Of a stretch of 64,000 bases of DNA, positions 51,979 to 60,059 are shown piece by piece. The first letter of the stretch is position 1. Each line of letters opens with the position of its first letter. The DNA comes from Ilyomonas sp965219515 (GTDB lineage: Bacteria; Bacteroidota; Bacteroidia; Chitinophagales; Chitinophagaceae). Under the pieces are notes generated by a model, which worked only from the letters and a program-made list of their open reading frames with translations, searched no databases and was not told where the DNA came from. The stretch covers positions 248,001 through 312,000 of the forward strand of contig OZ244776.1 of the NCBI GenBank assembly GCA_965219515.1, in the 5' to 3' direction. Both the position numbers and the translations under genes were made by a program.

Positions 51979-54066
51979 ATGAACAAAGTGTTTTTTGGCG
52001 TGATTCTGCTTGCTTTATTTCATCAGCCATTACCTGCACAATCCTTTGCCAAAACAGCTTCCAACGCATTTTTGATAACACGCATGGCAGAAAAATTTCA
52101 TGTACGTCCGCTGCCGGTTGATGATGCCTTTTCACTTTTTGTTTTCAATACAATAATTGGCGAATTAGACGATGAAAAAATTTATTTCACGCAGGAAGAT
52201 ATTAACGCTTTTCAAACGTACAGGCTTGGGATTGATGACGAAATTCTTAGCCAAAAAACAAATTTTCTGCAGGCGGTTACAAACCGGTATGCGATGCGGC
52301 TGCATCAGTCTGATTCTTTAATCAGCCTTATTTGCCAAAAGCCTTTTTCTTTTACAGAAGATGAAACCTTAACCGTTGCAGAAGACAGCACTTTTCCTTT
52401 CGATGAAACTGACCAGAATACAAAGCTTTATAAGCTGATAAAATATCGTGTGTTGGATGAAATTACAAACGATTCGGACCTGTTGACATTGTCTCAGCCA
52501 AAGCAAAAAAAATACGTTGACAGCATCGAGCCTTTTGTTCGTCATAAAGTGCAAACCATTCTTCAGCGAAGTATAAAAATTACTTTGCAAAGTCCGGGTG
52601 GCCTACCGCAATATGTGGGCGATGAATATTGCAAAGCCATTGCATTGTGCTACGATCCGCATACAGAATTTTTTCCTGCTACAGAAGAAGAAAATTTTGA
52701 AAGCGAGCTTGGCGCAGAACACGTTGTGTTTGGCTTCGGCATGAAAGAAGATAAAAACGAAGGCGTATTAATAGATGAGTTGTTGCCCGGCAGCCCGGCA
52801 TTTAAATGCGGGCAACTAAATACCGGCGACAAAATACAAACACTGCAATGGGGCAACGCGCAACCGGTAGATGTAAGCGATGCCTTGCCTGAAGAAGTGG
52901 AGCAATTGCTAAATGCCAGCAATCATGAGAAATTATTCATGCAGGTAAAGAAAGCGGATGGCTCTGTGCGCACGGTAACGCTGGTAAAAGAAAAGATGGA
53001 AACGGCCGAAGATGATGATGGCAAAGTGAAAAGCTTTATATTGAAAGGAAATAAAAACATCGGCTATATTTCTTTGCCGGCATTTTATACCGGCTGGGAT
53101 GAAAACAACGATGCTAAAGGTTGCGCAAACGACGTGGCGACAGAAGTTATCAAGCTGAAAAAAGAAAACATACAAGGACTTGTATTAGACCTTCGGTATA
53201 ACGGCGGCGGTTCTGTTCAGGAAGCCGTAGAGTTAAGCGGTATATTTATAGATGCAGGACCGGTAGAGCTGGTAAAAGACAAAGCAGAAAAAATATATAC
53301 CTTAAAAGACGTCAGTCGCGGCACCATTTACAACGGACCTTTGCTGCTGCTGATAAACGGTTACAGCGCATCGGCTTCCGAAATGGTGGCAGGTACATTA
53401 CAGGATTATCATCGCGCTGTTATTATGGGTTCGCCAAGCTATGGAAAAGCCACCATGCAACAGATTTTACCGCTCGATACCACCATCGCGGACAACAAAC
53501 CAAACAATAAAAAAGAATATGATAATTATATCAAAATAACGGATGCGCAGATTTATCGCATCAACGGTGCAACTGCGCAGCTAACCGGCGTCATTCCTGA
53601 TATTTTGGTTCCGCAGATAGAAGCTTTAAAACCGCAGCGCGAATCGCTGAATCTGCATGCGCTGCCTGTTTCTGCCATTGAGGCAAATAAATATTATCAG
53701 CCTTTGCCGCCTGTTGTAAAAGCATCTTTTCAGGCAATGGCAGATTCGTTTGTAGCAGCATCGCCTTATTATCTTAAATTAAAAAAATACAATGCCATAA
53801 TAGAAAAAGAAAGGGCAAAAAAAGATTTTTCACTACAACTTCAAAATGCTTCGCTGCTGGCGAAAACGGCTTCTTCTTATGACACCGCAACAACCGGCGA
53901 CAAGCTGCTGCTTTCGCTTTTTACCATACAAAATAATACCTACGAAACAGAAAGATTGCAGACAGATGACCGCAGGCGCGAAGCCAACGATGAATGGAAA
54001 AACTATCTGCAGAAAGATGCCGCTTTAAAAATTGCTTATAAGGTGCTGGCGTCGTTTTCCGAATAA
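51979..54066 (+). CDS. S41-family C-terminal processing protease (Prc/CtpA-like)
   Basis: 695-residue exported protease with signal peptide (FFGVILLALFHQPLPAQ). An N-terminal helical domain carries the Prc-like FQTYRLGIDDEILSQKTNF. A PDZ-like domain (about 235-330) includes VLIDELLPGSPAFKCGQLNT. The S41 core shows LVLDLRYNGGGSVQEAVEL, YSASASEMVAGTLQDY with catalytic Ser about 465, and SPSYGKATMQ with Lys about 490. It cleaves periplasmic proteins from the C-terminus. A coiled-coil-rich gene follows closely. Confidence 0.92.
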   Translation: MNKVFFGVILLALFHQPLPAQSFAKTASNAFLITRMAEKFHVRPLPVDDAFSLFVFNTIIGELDDEKIYFTQEDINAFQTYRLGIDDEILSQKTNFLQAVTNRYAMRLHQSDSLISLICQKPFSFTEDETLTVAEDSTFPFDETDQNTKLYKLIKYRVLDEITNDSDLLTLSQPKQKKYVDSIEPFVRHKVQTILQRSIKITLQSPGGLPQYVGDEYCKAIALCYDPHTEFFPATEEENFESELGAEHVVFGFGMKEDKNEGVLIDELLPGSPAFKCGQLNTGDKIQTLQWGNAQPVDVSDALPEEVEQLLNASNHEKLFMQVKKADGSVRTVTLVKEKMETAEDDDGKVKSFILKGNKNIGYISLPAFYTGWDENNDAKGCANDVATEVIKLKKENIQGLVLDLRYNGGGSVQEAVELSGIFIDAGPVELVKDKAEKIYTLKDVSRGTIYNGPLLLLINGYSASASEMVAGTLQDYHRAVIMGSPSYGKATMQQILPLDTTIADNKPNNKKEYDNYIKITDAQIYRINGATAQLTGVIPDILVPQIEALKPQRESLNLHALPVSAIEANKYYQPLPPVVKASFQAMADSFVAASPYYLKLKKYNAIIEKERAKKDFSLQLQNASLLAKTASSYDTATTGDKLLLSLFTIQNNTYETERLQTDDRRREANDEWKNYLQKDAALKIAYKVLASFSE

Positions 54067-54106
54067 ATTTATTCTTTTATTTTGCTTGCAAAACAAAACT
54101 GCTTTT

Positions 54107-55144
54107 ATGAAACAACTGGTATTTCTCTTCCTTTTCATGTCCGTACTTTTTTCTTTTTCTGCCGCTTATACGCAGGACGATCCAGGCACTTATATTAGCA
54201 TGATCAGCAATGCGCAAAACGATATGAATGCCAGATACATGGCCTATATGAGTGCGGCGGCGCATGGCAGAAGAGCCAAAAAAATAGAAAAAACACGTCA
54301 GCAGGTGCTGGAAAGCGTGCAGAACAGCAAGTTCAAAACGTCTGATCTGCCTTATTATCAGGGCGATAAAACGCTGCGCCAGAGCAGTCTCGATTATATT
54401 CAGCTTTGCTACCATGTTTTTAATGAAGACTATGCAAAAATTGTAAACATGGAAGACATTGCAGAGCAGAGTTTTGATGAGATGCAGGCATACATTTTAC
54501 TGCAGGAAAAAACGGAGGAAAAAATTCATGATGCCGAACAAAAAATGCAGGATGCGCAAACTGCATTTGCCGGTAAATACAATGTAAAGCTGATAGATAC
54601 GCATAGCGAATTGGGCGACAAAATGACAATGGCTTCCAAACTCAACCGCTATCAGAATAAAGTGTATCTTATTTTTTTTAAATGCAATTGGGAAGATAGT
54701 CAGTTAACAAAAGCCTTAAACAGTCATAAACTAAACGATGCCGAGCAGGCACGCAATGCGTTGATTACTTATGCCGATGAAGGGCTGAAAGCATTGGATA
54801 CATTAAAAAGTTTTGACGGCGATGCGTCTCTTGCGATGACATGCCGGCAGGCGTTGAAGTTTTATAAAAAAACGGCCGAAACCGATTTGCCCAAAATAAC
54901 CGATTACTACCTGAAAGAAGAAAACTTTGAAAAGATAAAAAAATCGTTTGAAGCCAGGCCGCAAAGCAGTCGCACCAAGGCCGATGTGGATGCTTATAAC
55001 AAAAGCGTAAATGAAATGAACGCGTCGGTAAATGCTTACAATGCGGTAAACAATAAAATAAACGCTGAAAGAAACGATATGATAAACAGTTGGAACAAAG
55101 CGGAAAAAGAGTTTCAGGATTTGCACATGCCACATTACAAATAG
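54107..55144 (+). CDS. Hypothetical exported helical protein (LIC11966-like)
   Basis: 345 residues from the ATG at 54107, 40 bp after the protease stop; an ATG at 54032 would overlap that gene. A signal peptide (LVFLFLFMSVLFSFSAAYTQ) is followed by an almost entirely helical mature protein, for example VNMEDIAEQSFDEMQAYILL and SVNEMNASVNAYNAVNNKIN, likely forming coiled coils. It resembles proteins labelled LIC11966 family surface protein, but I assign this with little confidence. It could be a substrate or partner of the S41 protease. Confidence 0.6.
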   Translation: MKQLVFLFLFMSVLFSFSAAYTQDDPGTYISMISNAQNDMNARYMAYMSAAAHGRRAKKIEKTRQQVLESVQNSKFKTSDLPYYQGDKTLRQSSLDYIQLCYHVFNEDYAKIVNMEDIAEQSFDEMQAYILLQEKTEEKIHDAEQKMQDAQTAFAGKYNVKLIDTHSELGDKMTMASKLNRYQNKVYLIFFKCNWEDSQLTKALNSHKLNDAEQARNALITYADEGLKALDTLKSFDGDASLAMTCRQALKFYKKTAETDLPKITDYYLKEENFEKIKKSFEARPQSSRTKADVDAYNKSVNEMNASVNAYNAVNNKINAERNDMINSWNKAEKEFQDLHMPHYK

Positions 55145-55161
55145 ATAAATTTTTTTAAAAC

Positions 55162-55197
55162 AAAAAGCCCCGATCGTTTACCTGATCGGGGCTTTTT
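55162..55197. terminator. Bidirectional hairpin terminator
   Basis: Arms AAAAAGCCCCGATC (55162-55175) and GATCGGGGCTTTTT (55184-55197) with an eight-base loop, flanked by A- and T-runs. It lies between convergent genes ending at 55144 and 55212 and serves both. Confidence 0.92.
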
Positions 55198-55211
55198 GTT
55201 TTAAAAAATCA

Positions 55212-56141
55212 TTACAACGTCTTCAGCACATCATTCATACTTCGCACCGCATCGGCGCTTTTGTTGAATTTCGTCTGCTCTTCTTCATTCAAATTATAAT
55301 TTACAATTATTTCCCAGCCATTGCTGCCGATTACTACCGGAACACCAAGGCAAATGTCTGTCTGACCATATTCACCGTCAAGCAATACGCAGCACGGAAA
55401 CAATTTCTTTTCATCATGCACCACCGAACGCACCAAAGCCGCTACAGCCGCGCCCGGCGCATACCAGGCCGACGTGCCGATCAGTTTGGTAAGCGTGGCT
55501 CCGCCAACCATGGTATCGGCAACAATTTTTTGCTGTTGTTCCGGTGATAACTGTGAAGATACCGGCAGGCTGTTCCATGTTGCCATGCGAATTAGTGGTA
55601 TCATTGTGGTATCGCCATGACCGCCAATTACGGTGGCATTCAAATCCTGCGGCGAACAGTTGAGGGCTTTACTCAGATAAAATTTAAAGCGTGCGCTGTC
55701 TAAAATACCGCCCATTCCGATGATGCGGTTCTTTGGCAAACCGCTGCTTTGCAAAGCGAGATAAGTCATGGTATCCATCGGGTTCGATACGAGTATAATT
55801 ACTGCATCAGGCGAATGCTGCAACACATTTTGCACAACGCTTTTAATGATGCCTGCATTGGTGCCAATCAGTTCTTCGCGCGTCATGCCCGGCTTGCGCG
55901 GAAGCCCCGATGTAATTACAACCACCTGGCTGCCGGCCGTTTTTGCATAATCGTTGGTGCTGCCGGTAATGCGCGTATCGTAATGAAGCAGGGCTGCAGT
56001 TTGTTGCATGTCCATGGCTTTGCCTTCGGCAAAACCTTCACGGATGTCAAGCAATACCAACTCTTCGCAAAGGGCAGCGCGGGCAATGTTATCTGCGCAG
56101 GTTGCGCCAACAGCTCCGGCGCCAATGACTGTAATTTTCAT
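55212..56141 (-). CDS. mdh: Malate dehydrogenase
   Basis: 309-residue NAD-dependent lactate/malate dehydrogenase-fold enzyme. N-terminal cofactor motif ITVIGAGAVGATCADNIA. The substrate-loop SGLPRKPGMTREELIGTNA has the Arg expected for malate. Later it has VSNPMDTMTYLALQSSGLPK (with the Asn) and the catalytic His in IGGHGDTTMIPLIRM. It interconverts malate and oxaloacetate in the TCA cycle. The segment TKLIGTSAWYAPGAAVAALV is usual for bacterial LDH-like MDH. Confidence 0.93.
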   Translation of the reverse strand: MKITVIGAGAVGATCADNIARAALCEELVLLDIREGFAEGKAMDMQQTAALLHYDTRITGSTNDYAKTAGSQVVVITSGLPRKPGMTREELIGTNAGIIKSVVQNVLQHSPDAVIILVSNPMDTMTYLALQSSGLPKNRIIGMGGILDSARFKFYLSKALNCSPQDLNATVIGGHGDTTMIPLIRMATWNSLPVSSQLSPEQQQKIVADTMVGGATLTKLIGTSAWYAPGAAVAALVRSVVHDEKKLFPCCVLLDGEYGQTDICLGVPVVIGSNGWEIIVNYNLNEEEQTKFNKSADAVRSMNDVLKTL

Positions 56142-56168
56142 GGTTTATTTTTATTGTAAAGCAATCTT

Positions 56169-56681
56169 TTATTTCGATTTTTTTAGTAATAACGCAATAG
56201 TTTCCGCATCGGTGCCGCCTGTATAAGATTCTAAAAATTTCCCGTTCCTGTCATACACAGCCATGAAAGGCGTAGATGGAATTTTGTAAAACGGAACAAA
56301 GAAATAATTGACATCCCTTGCCATAATTACATTATTGAAATGACTTAATCCATAATTATCGGCAAAATCTTTTATCTCCTGCGGCGTATGATAGCTGACC
56401 CAAACCAGCTCTACATTTTTCAGCTTGTCTATATCGGTTACAAATTCTTTTGCCGTCATCTGACAATGCCCGCAATCGGGACTGAAATAAATGATAACAA
56501 CCGGTTTTTTGGCAGGCAGCTGCTGCGTGGTAAGCCAGGTGCTGTCGGGCTGAAGAATTGAAAAATAAGGAATTTTGTTTGTCTTTTTATAAGCCGGAAT
56601 GGTATCGGCGTCATAACCGTCCTGCGCGAAAACAGAAACGCATCCAACCAGCATCAATGCTATTACAATGGCTTTCTTCAT
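56169..56681 (-). CDS. TlpA-like thioredoxin-fold protein
   Basis: 170 residues from the ATG at 56681 with signal peptide (AIVIALMLVGCVSVFAQ). The redox motif is CGHC in VIIYFSPDCGHCQMTAKEF at about residue 70, and the cis-Pro region is FYKIPSTPFMAVYDRNGK. A periplasmic thiol oxidoreductase, perhaps in cytochrome maturation or general disulfide reduction. Same strand as mdh, 27 bp upstream. Confidence 0.88.
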   Translation of the reverse strand: MKKAIVIALMLVGCVSVFAQDGYDADTIPAYKKTNKIPYFSILQPDSTWLTTQQLPAKKPVVIIYFSPDCGHCQMTAKEFVTDIDKLKNVELVWVSYHTPQEIKDFADNYGLSHFNNVIMARDVNYFFVPFYKIPSTPFMAVYDRNGKFLESYTGGTDAETIALLLKKSK

Positions 56682-56738
56682 GGTCCGTTTTATTCTTTTG
56701 CCAAAGGTGTGATGAAATATTGAAAAACAATGCAAATG

Positions 56739-57839
56739 TTACGTTGTCATTTCTCTGTACAAAGCAATGATTTCATCTACCTGCTTATGCAGCGAAAAAT
56801 TGGTTTCTACAAATTGCCTTGATAAGCGGCTTTCATTTTCTAACGTATTGTTGTGTAAATAATCGGCAATCGTTATCGCAATGGCTTTGGCATTAAAGGT
56901 TTGATATTTATAACCGAAGCCATCAAAAGCCAATTGGCGAATGCCGCCCACATCGCTCACCACCGGAATGCAGCCGCAGCTCATGGCTTCGAGAAGTGCC
57001 AGCGGCAGTCCTTCAAAATCGGATGTCAGCAGAAAAACATCCATACTTTTATACGCCGCAAATGTGTCGGTTTGCTGACCGGGTAATGAAACCACATCGG
57101 CAATATTGTATTCCGATATTTTTTCTCTCAGCAATGCATCGCTTGGTCCGTCGCCCACCAATACAAACGTAATTTTATCGGTTAGCTTTGTTATTTCATA
57201 AGCCACTTCAGCCCATTTATCAACGCGCTTTTGCGGACGAAACCGAGCAACCAATCCAACCACCAGTTTACTGGTATCACGATTGATTTTGTTTTGGTTA
57301 TGAAACTTATCCGTATCAATGCCGTTGAGAATGGTAACGCCTTTTTTAACTTTAAAAAAACGACCCCGCTGCGCTTTTTTTATTACTTCGCCCACTTCGT
57401 GGGAAACATAAATCACGGCGTCGAAATAACTGTATGTAAACCCGCTTAAGTTATAATTGTACTTGGCATAATGCGTAACCAGGTTGTGTTCGGAATAAAT
57501 GAATTTCGTTTTTTTATTCGTGAATAATTTGGCTGCAATGCCCATCCAGCCTGCTACCGGAAGGTGCATGTGCACTACATCGTAACTGCCTTTGACAATG
57601 GTATGCAGAAAGGAAACATATTCAAATAAAAAGCGAATGGTAGTTATTTTATAATGATACGCCTTGCGCACGTTGCCTTCAACCTGAGGCAGCAAGCCCA
57701 GCTTTTTATGATCGAGAATAAAGAGATCGCTTTCTACTTCCTGCTGAAACGTTTTGGAGGCGAATATTTCGCGCAGCAATACTTCCGCGCCGCCGTAGCT
57801 GAACACGCGGATAACATGAGCAACTTTTATTTTATTCAT
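56739..57839 (-). CDS. GT4-type glycosyltransferase
   Basis: 366-residue GT-B fold glycosyltransferase. N-terminal region VAHVIRVFSYGGAEVLLREI (GGAE motif), then YDVVHMHLPVAGWMG. C-terminal glycosyltransferase domain: LVVGLVARFRPQKRVDKWAE and FVLVGDGPSDALLREKI. The EX7E-type motif is in LTSDFEGLPLALLEAMSCG. It transfers a sugar from a nucleotide donor to a surface glycan precursor. Beside two sulfotransferase genes on the same strand; these may modify the same product. Confidence 0.92.
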   Translation of the reverse strand: MNKIKVAHVIRVFSYGGAEVLLREIFASKTFQQEVESDLFILDHKKLGLLPQVEGNVRKAYHYKITTIRFLFEYVSFLHTIVKGSYDVVHMHLPVAGWMGIAAKLFTNKKTKFIYSEHNLVTHYAKYNYNLSGFTYSYFDAVIYVSHEVGEVIKKAQRGRFFKVKKGVTILNGIDTDKFHNQNKINRDTSKLVVGLVARFRPQKRVDKWAEVAYEITKLTDKITFVLVGDGPSDALLREKISEYNIADVVSLPGQQTDTFAAYKSMDVFLLTSDFEGLPLALLEAMSCGCIPVVSDVGGIRQLAFDGFGYKYQTFNAKAIAITIADYLHNNTLENESRLSRQFVETNFSLHKQVDEIIALYREMTT

Positions 57840-58015
57840 GATTCAACTAATTTTTTCGTCATAAAGTGGCAAAGAATAATAAAATGCTTTATATCCCTTT
57901 GCACTTGTGCAAAATATTGATGCGGAAACAACTGATACTTGATTTGCATATTAACCCCAAGACAAAAACTGTAATGAAACGAGTAAGAGAAACTTTGTGC
58001 CTTTGTGGCATATAC

Positions 58016-58954
58016 TCATGCGGATATAATTTGCAGGATGCGTTGTTTGGTTTCTTCCGAAAAAGGCGTTTTAGCAGATGTTCGGTTGTTGCGATTGGCA
58101 ACGAAAATATTTTTCATATAATCATCTACATATTTTGATGGCGGTAACTGTATAAACTGCATTAGTTTTTGTATAAACAGTTTCGGGTTTTTTACAAAAT
58201 CTTCATAGTGAGATTCGTAAACGGTTAAACCTAATTTTTTAATTTCATACGCCGTAGTGTCCATCAGCTTTTTATATTGAAAAGCGGTAATGAAAGCCGG
58301 ATCATTTTTCAATGTTTCAGCTTCCGCTTCTTCTTCCGGCGTGTAGGCACCTGTCCACCACAGCCGGTTGATGCCTTTGGTTTGCCAGAAGCCCACTTCA
58401 AGCCAGGAACGCACGGTGGCAACGGGTTCGCGCACAATGTTTACAAACATAGCATCAGGAAAAATACTGGTTAAATATTCAAGTCGCGCCGGCCCGGTAA
58501 ACTTCATAATCAACCGCTTGCGCCCCTGAAATTTTACCTGTTTGGCAAGCAGCGAACGGATGTATTTTCTTTCTTCCGGCGTTGCTTTTGTATCCAACAA
58601 AAAACCGCGTGAAAAATCAATTCGCTTTCCTGTAATTTTTTCCCAGAAGTTATAACGTTCTATCGGGTTAAAAATGGTAAGATTGAGCAACTGTTTGCTT
58701 CTGTTTTGCCTTGTGTTTTTACTTACGCCAACAAAGTTCCAGAACGTTACAAGCCGCCACCATTTGTTATCAAATAATCTTCGCAGGTAGTTAATTTGCG
58801 GCAGCAAAGGGAAAATTTCCTGATAATTGCTGTGCCAGGCCAAGTCTTCGTGCTGAAACAAGATTTCTGAAATGATGGTCGTGCCTGAACGGCCGCTGCC
58901 GAATAAGATGATGGGTTTCTCAAGCAACGATTCGTATTTTATAATATCAGTCAT
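58016..58954 (-). CDS. Sulfotransferase-family protein (copy A)
   Basis: 312-residue sulfotransferase-domain protein. The 5'-phosphosulfate loop is PIILFGSGRSGTTIISEILF at residues 14-33; the 3'-phosphate-binding region is FPDAMFVNIVREPVATVRSW around residue 180. It transfers sulfate from PAPS to a hydroxyl, probably on a lipid or glycan. The tandem copy B (58961-59872) is closely similar (HEDLAWH, YTPEEEAEAE). The gene is 6 bp after copy B. Confidence 0.87.
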   Translation of the reverse strand: MTDIIKYESLLEKPIILFGSGRSGTTIISEILFQHEDLAWHSNYQEIFPLLPQINYLRRLFDNKWWRLVTFWNFVGVSKNTRQNRSKQLLNLTIFNPIERYNFWEKITGKRIDFSRGFLLDTKATPEERKYIRSLLAKQVKFQGRKRLIMKFTGPARLEYLTSIFPDAMFVNIVREPVATVRSWLEVGFWQTKGINRLWWTGAYTPEEEAEAETLKNDPAFITAFQYKKLMDTTAYEIKKLGLTVYESHYEDFVKNPKLFIQKLMQFIQLPPSKYVDDYMKNIFVANRNNRTSAKTPFSEETKQRILQIISA

Positions 58955-58960
58955 AAACGG

Positions 58961-59872
58961 TTATACGATGGCTTTATCGGCTACAATATCAAGAATTTTT
59001 TTCTTCTGCTCTTCTGTAAAATAAGACTTGCGGTCTTCGGTTGGTTTTGCATTGCGAATGGTAACGCGGCTGGTCATAAAATCATCAACCAGTTTTGATG
59101 GTTGTAAGGCAAGCTTGTTCAGTAAATCAGTAATAAAATTTTTTGGGTCTTTTACAAAATCTTCGTACTGCACTTCGTAAATTTCAGGCTTCATTTTGTC
59201 AATTTCATAAACCGTTGTTTCGCTTAATTTTTTATACTGAAACGCCGTAATCAACTCCGGTTCGGCGGCCAATTTTTCTGCCACCGCTTCTTCTTCCGGC
59301 GTGTATGCGCCCGTCCACCAAAGCTGTGTTTTTCCTTTGTTTTGCCAGAAGTTAACTTCCAGCCACGAACGCACGGTGGCAATTGGTGCGCGCTGCACAT
59401 TAACAAACACGGCATCAGGAAAAATACTCATTAAATATTCCATTCGCGATGGACCGGTGGTTTTAAAAGCAAGGCGTTTGCGGTTTTGATATTTCACCAT
59501 TTTGCCAAACAGGCGGCGCATATATTTTGCATCTTTGTCATTCGCTTTTGTGTTCAATAAAAAGCCGCGCGAAAAGTCAATGTCCGGACCGGTAATTTTT
59601 TCCCAGAAGTTGTAACGCTCTATCGGCCGAAAGGCAATCCAGTTAAACACGCTTTTATTATTCTGCGTGTTCATCCCAATCTTTCGCCACCATTTGTTAT
59701 CAAACAAACGGCGTATATAATTCACCTGCGGAATACGCGGAAACAGTTCCTGAAAATTGTTGTGCCAGGCTAAGTCTTCATGCTGAAAAATAATGTCGGA
59801 AATAATGGTGGTGCCGGAGCGGCCGGTGCCAAAGATGATAATTGGTTTGCGAAGATATTCTTCGTATCTCAT
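58961..59872 (-). CDS. Sulfotransferase-family protein (copy B)
   Basis: 303-residue sulfotransferase-domain protein with PIIIFGTGRSGTTIISDIIF at the 5'-phosphosulfate loop and FPDAVFVNVQRAPIATVRSW at the 3'-phosphate site. It shares most conserved stretches with copy A, including WWTGAYTPEEEAVAEKL. The acidic variant loops differ, so substrates may differ. First gene of the tandem, upstream of copy A, which in turn precedes the glycosyltransferase. Confidence 0.87.
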   Translation of the reverse strand: MRYEEYLRKPIIIFGTGRSGTTIISDIIFQHEDLAWHNNFQELFPRIPQVNYIRRLFDNKWWRKIGMNTQNNKSVFNWIAFRPIERYNFWEKITGPDIDFSRGFLLNTKANDKDAKYMRRLFGKMVKYQNRKRLAFKTTGPSRMEYLMSIFPDAVFVNVQRAPIATVRSWLEVNFWQNKGKTQLWWTGAYTPEEEAVAEKLAAEPELITAFQYKKLSETTVYEIDKMKPEIYEVQYEDFVKDPKNFITDLLNKLALQPSKLVDDFMTSRVTIRNAKPTEDRKSYFTEEQKKKILDIVADKAIV

Positions 59873-60059
59873 TTGCGGTTGTTTGGTGATGGTGGTAAAA
59901 ATAAGGCAAATTGTTTATTGGTTGAAATGACATTGGCAGACTCATGATATAATTTCATAGATGCAACGGGCATATATGATGCAGATAAATATAGATGAAG
60001 TAACAAAATTTCCTTTTCTTTCATCCGTTCGCACGTTGCAGACAACTTTCGCCATTTAA

